Assembly: GCA_029261595.1 (NCBI GenBank)
Contig: JAJDAZ010000025.1
Coordinates: forward strand, 1-51,896
Origin: Nitrospinaceae bacterium
GTDB taxonomy: Bacteria; Nitrospinota; Nitrospinia; Nitrospinales; VA-1
Length of the DNA: 51,896 nucleotides
Reading direction: 5' to 3'
This document shows, one piece after another, positions 1-8,849 of this stretch. The position numbers were made by a program, and so were the translations under genes. The notes beneath the pieces were generated by a model. That model saw nothing but the letters and a program-made list of their open reading frames with translations. It was not told the DNA's origin and searched no databases. How positions within the stretch are numbered: position 1 is the stretch's first letter; each line of letters begins with the position of its first letter.

Positions 1-1
1 G

Positions 2-139
2 GCGGGGGTGCCACTGCATGTTGTGGCCGAGTTGGCCGGCCACGAAAACATTGCCACAACTAAGGGGTATGCACATCTCAGCCCTGAGAATAAACGGGAA
101 GCCATCGATCTTTTGAAGGGAATGGAAAATATGGTTTAA
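2..139 (+). CDS. Tyrosine recombinase / phage-type integrase, C-terminal fragment
   Basis: The open frame enters from the left edge and gives 45 codons before TAA. It contains LAGHENIATTKGYAH, which matches the end of the catalytic domain of tyrosine recombinases: the box-II region with its His (LAGH), the conserved TT and the nucleophilic Tyr followed by xH. This Tyr forms the covalent 3'-phosphotyrosine intermediate in the family. The gene is cut by the window edge, so XerC/XerD-type and mobile-element integrases cannot be told apart. Its stop codon lies 78 bp from the 3' end of a tRNA-Ala gene, a common arrangement for integrases of tRNA-targeting islands. Family assignment is firm; its role is an inference. 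Confidence 0.85.
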   Translation, partial: AGVPLHVVAELAGHENIATTKGYAHLSPENKREAIDLLKGMENMV

Positions 140-172
140 GGGAAAATGTCTACGATTTGTCTACATTGGCAC

Positions 173-206
173 AAAAAAGGAGTTGCGAGAAAACCCGCAA
201 CTCCTT
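173..206 (-). terminator. Rho-independent terminator of tRNA-Ala
   Basis: On the minus strand an 11-bp perfect stem (AAGGAGTTGCG pairing with CGCAACTCCTT, plus-strand arms 177-187 and 196-206) with an 8-nt loop is followed by a run of six T (plus-strand A173-178). It lies 11 bp beyond the tRNA 3' end and would end its transcript. Confidence 0.85.
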
Positions 207-217
207 GTAAAGAAAAG

Positions 218-290
218 TGGAGCTGGCGGGGATCGAACCCGCGACCTCTTGAATGCCATTCAAGCACGCTCCCAGCTGCGCCACAGCCCC
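218..290 (-). tRNA. tRNA-Ala (anticodon GGC)
   Basis: The minus strand folds as a standard tRNA. The acceptor stem GGGGCTG pairs with CAGCTCC (one G-U pair). A D arm starts at GCGC, the anticodon stem CTTGA/TCAAG encloses the loop ATGGCAT with anticodon GGC, and the T arm carries GGTTCGATCC. The discriminator base is A. CCA is not encoded (ACT follows in the DNA). Anticodon GGC reads GCC/GCU alanine codons. Confidence 0.95.
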
Positions 291-330
291 AATATCTGTC
301 CTATTTGGTCAAATCTCTGATAAGGGCTTG

Positions 331-358
331 ATCTTAATGATTTTCCTGCTTCTGTCAA
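331..358 (-). promoter_or_regulatory. Sigma70-type promoter of tRNA-Ala
   Basis: On the minus strand TTGACA (plus 353-358, consensus -35) is followed after 16 bp by TAAGAT (plus 331-336, -10). The expected start of transcription is about 33 bp before the first base of the tRNA. The perfect -35 box fits a strongly expressed stable RNA. Confidence 0.75.
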
Positions 359-457
359 GTCAAATCCTTTTCTCAATTCTCCCTCCTCACCGCTTGCCTT
401 CATGCTAAATGATTATATAATAAACGATAATTTTTTTGCCCAGAACCCCTGGGTAAT

Positions 458-1174
458 TTGTTGCACCGAATTCTCCAACTCTTTCGAGACAAAATTATCG
501 TGTTCAATAGGATAAAACGCCGCATCCGAACCATTTTTATCACCGGGCTACTGATCACTCTGCCCATTGCGATCACGTTCTTTATCCTTAAATTCCTGTT
601 CAAAAATCTTGACGCTCTGTCACCTGTTTTCACGGACCTTCTGATCCAGGCGGGAGCCCCCATACCGGAAGGGTTCCGCATTCCGTTTCTGGGGTTCGCG
701 ATGACGTTTCTGATCATTCTGATCGTTGGAATTTTGACCACGAATATCTTCGGCAAACAAGTGGTCCACCTCGGAGAAACATTGGTCGAAAAAATTCCTT
801 TTGTGCGTAGAATATACAGCGGCACCAAGCAGGTGGTGGTGGCTTTTGCCAATGCCGATACGGATTCCTTTAAAAAGGTGGTGCTCATTGAATTTCCCCG
901 GAAAGGCATCCACGCGATTGGATTTGTCACAGGCGAAGCCCGTGGCGAAGTCCAGGAACACACCAACGGTACATATATAAACGTCTTTGTTCCCACAACG
1001 CCGAACCCCACCTCAGGGTTTCTGGTATTCTCCCCTCCGGAAGAAGTGCAGGAAATCGCCATGAGCATTGAAGACGGCGTCAAATACGTGATTTCGGGAG
1101 GCATTGTTGACAATCAGATTCATGACCTTCCCCCCCTCCCAAAAAGTGAAAACGTCAAGGAAATAGGGGTTTGA
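458..1174 (+). CDS. DUF502 family membrane protein
   Basis: This 238-residue protein has the DUF502 layout: a basic N-terminus, a first membrane helix at about residues 26-46, a second at about 77-97, the family-typical IPFVRRIYSGTKQV segment after it, and a soluble beta-rich C-terminal half with FVPTTPNPTSGFL. DUF502 has no established biochemical function; members are inner-membrane proteins. The start is uncertain: TTG at 458 gives the longest form, while an in-frame GTG at 500 would begin MFNRIKRRIRTIF, closer to the usual short N-terminus of the family. Neither has a strong Shine-Dalgarno sequence. The stop overlaps the start of the next gene (TTGA), suggesting translational coupling with the pseudouridine synthase. 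Confidence 0.85.
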   Translation: MLHRILQLFRDKIIVFNRIKRRIRTIFITGLLITLPIAITFFILKFLFKNLDALSPVFTDLLIQAGAPIPEGFRIPFLGFAMTFLIILIVGILTTNIFGKQVVHLGETLVEKIPFVRRIYSGTKQVVVAFANADTDSFKKVVLIEFPRKGIHAIGFVTGEARGEVQEHTNGTYINVFVPTTPNPTSGFLVFSPPEEVQEIAMSIEDGVKYVISGGIVDNQIHDLPPLPKSENVKEIGV

Positions 1175-1848
1175 CACGCTTCCCCCCTCCGCTGAAAATT
1201 CTATTTCAAGACAATCATTTGATTGCCGTGTATAAACCCCCCGGTCTCGCCACCCAGGCGGACACCCAAGGCGGCCCTTCCCTGCTCGACCAGACAAAAC
1301 AATGGATCAAAACCGAACAGGGCAAACCCGGCAATGTGTTTTTGGGGCTGGTGCATCGGCTGGACAAACCTGTGGCAGGCGTGGTTCTGTTTGCCAAAAC
1401 GTCCAAGGCCGCATCCAGGCTTTCGAAACAATTCAGGGAACGCACCACGCATAAGATGTACCGCGCCGTAACTCAAGGAACGCCTGTTCAGGCTAATGGA
1501 GACCTGGTTCATTATCTTCGGAAAGAAAATTCCCTGAAAGCCACCGTTTTTCCACGACCCACCCCCGATACGAAAAAGGCCGTGTTGTCTTACACCCTCA
1601 CGGAAAAACTTTTGAAGGCCAGCATTCTAGAAGTGACTCTGGAGACCGGGCGGTTTCACCAGATACGCGCCCAATTGGCCTTTATGGGCAATCCCATCCT
1701 GGGCGACATCAAGTACGGGGCCGCATCCCCTCTTCCCGGCCGTCAGATCGCCCTGTACGCCCGAAAACTCGTTGTCCGGCATCCCATTTCCGGGGAAGAA
1801 ATCGCCATTGAGTCTCCTCCCCCACCGGGCTGGCCTTTTACCGAATAA
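1171..1848 (+). CDS. RluA-family pseudouridine synthase
   Basis: This 225-residue protein converts uridine to pseudouridine in structured RNA (23S rRNA or tRNA). The motif HRLDKPVAG at residues 62-70 carries the catalytic Asp65 expected in the RluA/RluC/RluD family, and the N-terminal LFQDNHLIAVYKPPGL is also typical. FHQIRAQLAFMGNPILGD matches the conserved C-terminal H-Q-I-R-x-h motif. There is no N-terminal S4 domain, so it belongs to the short RluA/TruC-like form; the exact target uridine cannot be read from the sequence. Translation probably starts at the TTG that overlaps the preceding stop by 4 nt. Confidence 0.9.
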   Translation: MTRFPPPLKILFQDNHLIAVYKPPGLATQADTQGGPSLLDQTKQWIKTEQGKPGNVFLGLVHRLDKPVAGVVLFAKTSKAASRLSKQFRERTTHKMYRAVTQGTPVQANGDLVHYLRKENSLKATVFPRPTPDTKKAVLSYTLTEKLLKASILEVTLETGRFHQIRAQLAFMGNPILGDIKYGAASPLPGRQIALYARKLVVRHPISGEEIAIESPPPPGWPFTE

Positions 1849-1893
1849 AGCTCCGGCTCCCCCTGGCCTCTCCGGGAAGTGAGATATCCGTTA

Positions 1894-3018
1894 TTATATT
1901 ACACACGTATACGCTTCGTCGCTGGTCCAGGAAAGGGAGATGTAGTCCGGAAATTGCGTGGATTTTCTATCCAGAATGGCGGCGTCTATTTGGCTGCAGG
2001 TCAGGTTTTTCACCTTATCCAGTTTGGCGTTATTCAGGGTGGTCCCGCTCAAATCAGCTCCACTCAGGTTAACGTCGGTGAGATTAGTATCGCTTAAATC
2101 AGCTCCGCTGAGATTGGCCTTATGAAGATCGGTCCCGGTCAGGTCGGCACCCACCAGGTTGGCTCCGCGAAGATCCCCCTCGTCCAGATTCATCGCCACG
2201 AGGCGGGCTTGTTTGAGATTGGCGGCAAACAGATTGATTTTGCGTAAATCCGACTCGCTGAGGTCGATTTTTTCGAGATTGGCCTTGCTGAAATCCGCGC
2301 CCCGGAGATTGGCGTTCTTTATGACAACCCCGCTCAAATCCGTCTGACTGAAATCCGTTCCGCTCAAATCCACCAAGCTGAAATTGGTTTCACGAAAAAC
2401 CGCCCCGGAAAATTTGCAGTCCTTGACGGTGGCTCCGGTAAAGTTTGCCCCGGTCAGGTTGGCGCCGCTCAAGTCCACGTCGATGAGCCGAGCCGTTTTG
2501 AAGTCGACTCCCGAAAGATTGGCACCGGCCATCGAAGCGTTTTTTAATTTTGCCTTGCTTAAGTCCGCACCCATCAAATCCGCTCCGCTTAAATTCGCGC
2601 CCTGCAGATTGGCGTTGTTCAGGTTCGACCCGCTAAGATCGGCTCCCTCGAGTGCGGTCATTTTCAGGTCAATCCGGGCGAGGTTATACCCTGCGAGGGA
2701 TTTTTTATAGACCTCTATGATGGTTTTTAGCTGAGCGCCGATTTGAGGAAAGGGCGTTTGTTTCCCCGACAGGGAATCGAACAGACTCGGAATCGATCCT
2801 AATCTCGGACGGACGGGCCCCTGCATGTTCTGAATTTTTGGAATCTGTTCAAATGTTTTTTGCGCCCCCGGAGTGTCTAGAAAATAAAACACCCGGTTGG
2901 CGGTGTGCTGTACCTCGTTCAACCCATTCTCGTAATTTTGCGATGCGATTAAAAACAGCGCGGTATAAATCAATCCAATAACTAAAAGGAAACTGAATAT
3001 TTTTTTCACGACGGACAT
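1894..3018 (-). CDS. Membrane-anchored pentapeptide-repeat protein
   Basis: The 374-residue protein opens with a short basic stretch and one hydrophobic helix (about residues 6-25), then about 70 residues without repeats. Roughly 240 residues of A(D/N)LxG/x pentapeptides follow (ADLSG, ANLQG, ADLTG and variants), which should form a right-handed quadrilateral beta-helix. The tail has two Cys (LTCSQID and YTCVI). A Shine-Dalgarno AGGGA lies 6 nt before the ATG. Pentapeptide-repeat proteins have varied roles and no function follows from the repeats alone. The anchor suggests the solenoid is displayed on the periplasmic side. It is convergent with the pseudouridine synthase gene, 45 bp away. Confidence 0.9.
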   Translation of the reverse strand: MSVVKKIFSFLLVIGLIYTALFLIASQNYENGLNEVQHTANRVFYFLDTPGAQKTFEQIPKIQNMQGPVRPRLGSIPSLFDSLSGKQTPFPQIGAQLKTIIEVYKKSLAGYNLARIDLKMTALEGADLSGSNLNNANLQGANLSGADLMGADLSKAKLKNASMAGANLSGVDFKTARLIDVDLSGANLTGANFTGATVKDCKFSGAVFRETNFSLVDLSGTDFSQTDLSGVVIKNANLRGADFSKANLEKIDLSESDLRKINLFAANLKQARLVAMNLDEGDLRGANLVGADLTGTDLHKANLSGADLSDTNLTDVNLSGADLSGTTLNNAKLDKVKNLTCSQIDAAILDRKSTQFPDYISLSWTSDEAYTCVI

Positions 3019-3204
3019 GCATTATCCCTAACCTGTATCAGGTCGAAAAAATTTTTAATATTGGGTACGGGGAATGATTAGTGATGATTCCTGTGTTGCG
3101 TCAAGACCCTGACTAAATTTGCGCATGATTATAATACATGCTTTTAAACGGATCAATATTTCAACCACAGACCACGAACTTGCTCGAAGCCCTGAAATAA
3201 CATA

Positions 3205-6200
3205 TCACTCTGCAGGCAAATTTGCGGGATTATCCACCGGAGCCAGAGGTTTTTCCAGCGATTCTTTCACCAGGTCGGCACGGGTGGTGTGGAAGCCCAT
3301 GTCCATCATCAGGGACATCAATACCGGCACGAGAAATAGCGTGAAAATGGCGGAAACGCTCAAGCCGCCGATGAGCGCCGTTCCCATGCCACGGTACAGC
3401 TCGGTTCCTGCGCCTTCGCCGAATGCCAGAGGGATCATGCCGAAGACGCTGGAGATCACCGTCATCATGATGGGCCTGAGGCGCGTTTCGCAGGAAATTT
3501 CCAGAGCCTCCCGCTCTTCCATGCCGGCGCGGATATTGTTGAGCATCTGGTGAATGATGAGTATGGCGTTATTCACCACGATCCCGGCTAAGATAATGAT
3601 GCCCAATTGGGTCAAAATATCGAAAGTGATCCAGTTCCAGCCGGCGGCCATGGCCCCTGCATTGGGCACGTTCCATTCTTCCAGGATGGATCGGATGAAC
3701 CCGCGTTGCATCCAGTTGTTACCGACAATTCCTAAAAACGCCCCGGACACGGCGAATGTCACCGTCAGCATCACGATGATGGGCCGGAGAAAAGAGGCGA
3801 ACAAGGCCACCAGCAAAAGGTAAATGAACCCCACGGCATAAATGAAACTGTTCATCAAAGATTTCTGCGTGGAAGACAGTTCATCTGCCGAACCGCCGGA
3901 GCGCAGGCCGAACTCTTCCGTCAGGGTTTGCCGGACGGGAGCCAGAGCCCGCTTTTCCACCTCGTTGATCACCTGTTGCATGGCCACGTCTTTTTTGACC
4001 TGCACCCTGAGGTTGATGGCCCTTTCCTTTTCGATATGATCGATCCGGGCGGGTCCTGCGCTGACCTCGACATCGGCGAGGTTGCCCAGATGGGTCATCA
4101 TTTCATTGTCGGTCCAGACGGGCAGGTCCTTATAATCCTGCAGGCTGAGTTTTCTTTTGTTTTTCTTCTGCACAAATACAAAGTCGATGGGTTCCCCCCG
4201 GTCGTTGAATTCTCCAAGATATTTCCCCGCGTTCAACGATTCGACGATCGTCCCGATCTCATTCATTCCCATATCGAGCCTCGCCGCCTGTTCCCGCCGG
4301 GGCAGAAAACGCAGTTCCGGATTGCCGAATTTGAACTCCGGACGGACAGAATGAACCCCCGGAATGCCGGAGATCTCGCCGATCAATTCCAGGGCCACGC
4401 TTTTCAGTTTGAGCATGTCCGGTCCGGTGATTTCCACCTGAAAGGTTTTGTCCGCCGACCGGAAGATCGGCCGTTGCACCGCAAACGCAAACCGGTAGCC
4501 GGGAATTTTAAAAATCTCTTTTCCCATTTCCTGGGATTTCACCGCCATCTTCACTTCGCCCCTCTGGCCGCTGGCAAGTTCGGGTTTGATGATCGCGCCC
4601 CCGCCGTTGAAACGCTGGGAAAATACGAGGAAGTTTCGCGCGACATCGTCCATTTCGATGATCTTCTTTTCGTAGCCGGCAAAATAATCCATATTGGTTT
4701 GCGCGGGGGTGCCGGCCACCGGTTCCATCATCATGAACACCATATTTTTATTGCCATAGGGCAGGTAATCGGGTTCGGGGAGAATCCGTGTACTCCACCA
4801 AAGTAGAAATACCACTCCAAGGACGATGCCCACCTTGCTCATAATACTGAAAAAAGTTTTGGCGATCAGTTTTCGCAAAAGGCCTGTATAGGCGTCTTTA
4901 ATATTTTCACCGATGAGAATGACCGGGCGCAGAACGGTCTGATGCAACACCCCGGCCCGGTAGGGCTCACCCGGTTTCAAACGGATCAACAAGGTCGTCA
5001 ATGTCGGAATCACGGTGATGGAAACCAGAAGAGACAACGAGATGCTGGCGCTGATGGTGATGGCGATGTCTTTGAACATCTGTCCGGCTTCTTCTTCAAT
5101 AAATACGATCGGAACGAATACGGCAAGCGTGGTTAGAGTGGACGCCAAAACGGCCCCCCAGACTTCCGCCGCACCGTCATAGGCGGCCTTCATCACTCCT
5201 TTTCTCATGGTGAGATGGCGATAAATATTCTCCAGAACCACAATGGAGTTATCCACCACCATGCCGACGGCAAACGCCATGCCTGCAAGCGAAATGATAT
5301 TGATACTGCGGCCCAATAATTTCAGGACGATAAATACCGCCACCAGACTGACAGGAATGCTGATGGCGACGATGAGAACCGATCGAAAAGACCCCAGAAA
5401 CAGCAACAGCACGATGACGGCGAGGATCGCTCCCAGCCCCAGGTTGGATTTCACCAGCCGCATCGATTCATCGATGTAATCGACGTCCTTGTAAACGATC
5501 GCAAGTTTTAAAGGAATCCCCCGGCTCAATAATTCCTTATTCAACTTGACGACCGCTTCCGCCGCCAGATTGCAGGTTTCCACCACATTGGCTCCGGGTT
5601 TTCGAATGACCCCAAAGGCATTCGACAACCTGCCGCTGATACGGACCAGGGACGAGGTGCGTTTATAGCCATCCACCACCGTTGCGAAATCGCGCACCGA
5701 GATGGTCCGTTCCCCGTCGCGCTTGATCACGGTGTTTAAGATCTCATCCGCACTTGTGAACTCGCCCAGCGTTCGGACCGTATACTCTCGGGACTGCTCA
5801 TCGTGCAGGCCGGCGCGGGTGTTCTGGTTTTCTTCGGACAATCTCCTGACCACGTCATCGTAGGTCAGGTGCAGGCGGGCCATGCTGTAAGGGTCGAACT
5901 CCACCCGCATCTCCCGGTCTTCTCCACCGAAATGCCACATATCCGCCACCCCAGTAACGCGAAGCAGGGCAGGGATGACGATGTCCTCGCCGATCTTGTA
6001 CATATAATTCTGATCGAGGTTGGGCATCTTCGGATTGGGTTTGTCGAAGACGATCCACATGATGGGGTTGGAATTGTCGCTGGAGACGGACTTCAAGGTT
6101 GGTTTGTCGGACAGAACCGGCAGGTCCTTCACCTGTTGGAGTTTGTTGTTCACATCGATGGTAGCGATATTTTTATCGATCCCCCACTCAAACTCCAGGG

Positions 6201-6474
6201 TGATCGTGCTCAAACCCTGCTGGCTCCTGGAGGTCATTTTTTTGAGCCCCTCCACCGATTCCAATTGCTCTTCCAACCGGCGGGTGATGTTGCGTTCCAC
6301 TTCGCTTGGGGAAAGCCCACGATATTCGGTTTTGACCTCGATGATGGGTTTCTCCACCGTGGGGGTGAGTTGTCTCGGAAGGATCTGGAAACAGAAAATA
6401 CCGACGGCGGCGGCAAGCACGACCATGACCGTCACGGTATGGTAATTACGAATGGATTGGTCGATCAGTTTCAT
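3205..6474 (-). CDS. RND-family efflux transporter permease (HAE1/AcrB type)
   Basis: At 1089 residues this is a full-length RND permease (AcrB is 1049). It shows the first membrane helix at residues 14-32, then the porter-domain start LTPTVEKPIIEVKTEYRGLS. The family segment GMVVDNSIVVLENIYRH in TM4 carries the Asp of the proton relay. A second large periplasmic domain follows, and the C-terminal membrane block contains GIVVNNAILIIHQ. These pumps use the proton gradient to export drugs, lipids or metals through an adaptor and outer-membrane channel. The ATG overlaps the adaptor stop by one base (TGATG), so the two are co-translated. No TolC-type channel gene is present in the window. The substrate is unknown. 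Confidence 0.95.
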   Translation of the reverse strand: MKLIDQSIRNYHTVTVMVVLAAAVGIFCFQILPRQLTPTVEKPIIEVKTEYRGLSPSEVERNITRRLEEQLESVEGLKKMTSRSQQGLSTITLEFEWGIDKNIATIDVNNKLQQVKDLPVLSDKPTLKSVSSDNSNPIMWIVFDKPNPKMPNLDQNYMYKIGEDIVIPALLRVTGVADMWHFGGEDREMRVEFDPYSMARLHLTYDDVVRRLSEENQNTRAGLHDEQSREYTVRTLGEFTSADEILNTVIKRDGERTISVRDFATVVDGYKRTSSLVRISGRLSNAFGVIRKPGANVVETCNLAAEAVVKLNKELLSRGIPLKLAIVYKDVDYIDESMRLVKSNLGLGAILAVIVLLLFLGSFRSVLIVAISIPVSLVAVFIVLKLLGRSINIISLAGMAFAVGMVVDNSIVVLENIYRHLTMRKGVMKAAYDGAAEVWGAVLASTLTTLAVFVPIVFIEEEAGQMFKDIAITISASISLSLLVSITVIPTLTTLLIRLKPGEPYRAGVLHQTVLRPVILIGENIKDAYTGLLRKLIAKTFFSIMSKVGIVLGVVFLLWWSTRILPEPDYLPYGNKNMVFMMMEPVAGTPAQTNMDYFAGYEKKIIEMDDVARNFLVFSQRFNGGGAIIKPELASGQRGEVKMAVKSQEMGKEIFKIPGYRFAFAVQRPIFRSADKTFQVEITGPDMLKLKSVALELIGEISGIPGVHSVRPEFKFGNPELRFLPRREQAARLDMGMNEIGTIVESLNAGKYLGEFNDRGEPIDFVFVQKKNKRKLSLQDYKDLPVWTDNEMMTHLGNLADVEVSAGPARIDHIEKERAINLRVQVKKDVAMQQVINEVEKRALAPVRQTLTEEFGLRSGGSADELSSTQKSLMNSFIYAVGFIYLLLVALFASFLRPIIVMLTVTFAVSGAFLGIVGNNWMQRGFIRSILEEWNVPNAGAMAAGWNWITFDILTQLGIIILAGIVVNNAILIIHQMLNNIRAGMEEREALEISCETRLRPIMMTVISSVFGMIPLAFGEGAGTELYRGMGTALIGGLSVSAIFTLFLVPVLMSLMMDMGFHTTRADLVKESLEKPLAPVDNPANLPAE

Positions 6475-7832
6475 CAGGTTTCCGGCGTTTTGGCCGGTTC
6501 CTTATCTGCCTCCGGGTTTTTGGACGCGGCGTTGAACGGCGTTTCCGTCTCCGGAGAAAGGTTGGTCGGAAACACTTTGGCTCCTGGAAACACCGCCCCG
6601 GAACCGCGTAAAATCAAATCCACCTTGGGCCCTAACTGATGGGTGAAATCTTCAATCTCCACATATTCGTTACGCTCCTTAAACGCTTTTACTGGAACCA
6701 GATGTGCGGCTTTATCCTTCATGATATAGACCACGGTTCCCTTGTCGCCGATCACCAGGGAAATGGAGGGGACATGCAGGACGTTTTTGCGGGTGCCAAA
6801 TTGCATGACCGCCTCCAGGTTTACGCCGGGAAATAACGACGCGCCCGGTTTCTTAAGATCGATTTGCACTTTAATATTGCCTGAGTAAATATTGGCGTCT
6901 GGAATCACCCGGATGTTCTTGGCCAGTTCTTTCCCATATTTGAAACGGAGGTTGAGATTCCGCACTAGAAACTCAGCGCCCTGTAAATTATTCAATTTTT
7001 TCCGGTAATCCTGCGGCATTTCGAGGACGGCTTTCAAACGCGAGGAGCCGATCATTTCGACCACCGGAGTTCCCGGACCGGCAAAAGCGCCCTGTTCTAT
7101 TTTTTTGGCAATCACGACGCCTGTGAAAGGCGCCCGTATGGACGCTTTGGAAACATTGAGACTGGCGATGTCGATCCGCTTCTGAATGCCTTCGACGGCC
7201 GAATTTTTCTGCAGGATGTCTTCTTCACGGGAGCTCATTCCCGCATCCAGAGTGGCTTTACTGGCTCTAAGGACATCTCCGGCACGTCGCACGCGGTCGG
7301 TGGCCTGATCCATATCCGATTGCGAGACAAACCCCTGGTCCACCAGTTGTTCGATGCGCGTTTTCTCTTTCACCGCCAGTTCATAGGCGCTGGTATCGGC
7401 ATTGACCTGGGCTTCCAGTTTTTCTTTATCCTGCGGACGCAGGCCTTCGTTGGCTTTTTCAAGTTCGATACTGGCAACCGCGAGATCGGTTTTTAGGCGT
7501 CCAAGCTCCAGGTCGTATTCACGGGGATCAATGAGAGCCAGTAAATCCCCCTTCTTGACCGGGGTCCCTTCCTCCACCGGGATGCTGGAAATCTGCCCTT
7601 TGACCTCAGTGGTGATGGTCACGCGCTGGTCGGCCTGAATATTTCCAATGGTGCGCACCTGGTCCACCACGTCCATATAGACTACCTTTCCGATCTGCAC
7701 CGGCAAGGTAAATTCTCTTTTCTTTTTTGCCGCGACATTATCCTCGCCGCCACAACTTGCTTGCATGGGAAGGGATAGAATCAAAAGACACAACAAGACG
7801 TTTTTGTGGCGCAGGAATTTGTTATACTTCAC
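6474..7832 (-). CDS. RND efflux periplasmic adaptor (membrane fusion protein)
   Basis: This 452-residue adaptor links the downstream RND pump to an outer-membrane channel. The N-terminus is a signal sequence ending at MQASC, a plausible but imperfect lipobox. Next come a biotinyl-lipoyl-like half (VKGQISSIPVEEGTPVKKGD), a long coiled-coil hairpin at about residues 115-220, the second lipoyl half (IRAPFTGVVIAKKIEQGAF), a beta-barrel region and a Pro/Glu-rich tail. The start is GTG at 7832 with only a weak ribosome site. A good promoter lies 37 bp upstream. It is the first gene of the adaptor-permease operon. Confidence 0.92.
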   Translation of the reverse strand: MKYNKFLRHKNVLLCLLILSLPMQASCGGEDNVAAKKKREFTLPVQIGKVVYMDVVDQVRTIGNIQADQRVTITTEVKGQISSIPVEEGTPVKKGDLLALIDPREYDLELGRLKTDLAVASIELEKANEGLRPQDKEKLEAQVNADTSAYELAVKEKTRIEQLVDQGFVSQSDMDQATDRVRRAGDVLRASKATLDAGMSSREEDILQKNSAVEGIQKRIDIASLNVSKASIRAPFTGVVIAKKIEQGAFAGPGTPVVEMIGSSRLKAVLEMPQDYRKKLNNLQGAEFLVRNLNLRFKYGKELAKNIRVIPDANIYSGNIKVQIDLKKPGASLFPGVNLEAVMQFGTRKNVLHVPSISLVIGDKGTVVYIMKDKAAHLVPVKAFKERNEYVEIEDFTHQLGPKVDLILRGSGAVFPGAKVFPTNLSPETETPFNAASKNPEADKEPAKTPET

Positions 7833-7868
7833 GAATAGCCGTTCAAATTTGTATTGATATTTGGATGC

Positions 7869-7897
7869 ATTATCCTACACATTTCTCATTTAATCAA
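7869..7897 (-). promoter_or_regulatory. Sigma70-type promoter for the RND operon
   Basis: On the minus strand TTGATT (plus 7892-7897) is followed by a 17-bp spacer and GATAAT (plus 7869-7874). This places transcription start about 30 bp upstream of the adaptor GTG. The intergenic region is only 72 bp and is shared with the divergent methyltransferase gene. No clear operator palindrome was seen. Confidence 0.55.
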
Positions 7898-7904
7898 TTA
7901 ATTC

Positions 7905-8810
7905 ATGAACTTATCCTCACCCCTGCCTTACCCCCTCGATGATTTCGATTACCGTTTGCTGGACTCCGGCGAGTTTCAAAAGCTGGAACGCTTTGGATCG
8001 CATCATTTCATCCGTCCCGCCCCGCAGGCGATCTGGCCCAAGACGCTGCCGGATGCAGAATGGAAGCGGGCGGAAGGAGAGTATAATTATTTCAAGGGCA
8101 AAGAATCGGGCGGCGAATGGAAATTTTTTAAAAAACTTCCCAAAGACGGCTGGCCGCTGAAGTTCCATGAATTGACCTTTAAAATGAAACCGACGGGATT
8201 CGGCCACATCGGCATGTTTCCCGAACAGGCCCCAAACTGGATCTGGATTGATGAACTGATCCGGTCCAGTGACCGGACCGACCTCAACATTCTCAATATT
8301 TTTGGATACACCGGAGCCAGCACGCTTGCCGTCGCCGGTGCCGGGGCCGCTGTCACGCATGTCGACGCATCCAAAGCTTCCGTCACCTGGGCCAGGAACA
8401 ACCTGGAACTTTCCGGCCTGGGGGATTGTCCGGTTCGCTGGATCGTCGACGACGCGCTCAAATTTTTAAAGCGGGAACATCGCCGGGGCCGACGCTACGA
8501 CGGCATCATCATGGACCCGCCCACGTTCGGACGCGGGCCGGGCGGCGAAGTCTGGAAAATCGAAAACCAGCTGTCGGAGTTGATGCTCCATTGCAAACAG
8601 GTGCTCTCTGACTCTCCTTTATTCATCCTGCTCACCACGCATTCGCCCGGTTTTTCTGCTTTGACGCTGAAAAACATGATACTCAAATTCATCCCTGAAT
8701 CCTGTTCGGGGGTGTTTGAAACGGATGAGATGTATATTCACGACAACGGTTCCAGGCTTCATCTTCCCAGCGGATTTTATTCCCGCTGGCGAAATGAATC
8801 TGTAAAATAA
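7905..8810 (+). CDS. Class I SAM-dependent methyltransferase (COG1092/RlmI-like)
   Basis: This 301-residue protein has the C-terminal Rossmann methyltransferase fold of the COG1092 rRNA methyltransferases. Motif I is NIFGYTGASTLAVAGAGA (about residues 131-148). The acidic ribose-binding residue is in HVDASKASVTWARNN, and motif IV is MDPPTFGRG (about 203-211), the DPPxF form found in RlmI and relatives. The first 120 residues include PQAIWPKTLPDAEW, frequent in this subfamily, but there is no separate PUA domain. It probably methylates 23S rRNA or another RNA; the site is not readable. It is transcribed divergently from the RND operon and lies 39 bp upstream of an acyl-CoA synthetase gene on the same strand. 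Confidence 0.85.
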   Translation: MNLSSPLPYPLDDFDYRLLDSGEFQKLERFGSHHFIRPAPQAIWPKTLPDAEWKRAEGEYNYFKGKESGGEWKFFKKLPKDGWPLKFHELTFKMKPTGFGHIGMFPEQAPNWIWIDELIRSSDRTDLNILNIFGYTGASTLAVAGAGAAVTHVDASKASVTWARNNLELSGLGDCPVRWIVDDALKFLKREHRRGRRYDGIIMDPPTFGRGPGGEVWKIENQLSELMLHCKQVLSDSPLFILLTTHSPGFSALTLKNMILKFIPESCSGVFETDEMYIHDNGSRLHLPSGFYSRWRNESVK

Positions 8811-8849
8811 TTTCAGCAACCACAACCTTCAGACATTTTCGAGGCAATC

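Noticed and set aside
400..1113. 237-codon minus-strand frame
   Set aside because: It is opposite the DUF502 gene, has low-complexity Ile/Arg/Ser-rich composition and no ribosome site; DUF502 on the plus strand matches a known family.
3119..3204. GCATG/CATGC stem near 3120-3145 as a terminator
   Set aside because: Only 5 bp of stem with an A/T loop; too weak to support.
3928..4806. 292-codon plus-strand frame inside the RND permease
   Set aside because: His/Phe/Gly/Asp-rich mirror of the conserved RND gene on the other strand; no family features.
5803..6639. 278-codon plus-strand frame
   Set aside because: Antisense shadow of the RND permease and adaptor genes, which have clear family motifs.
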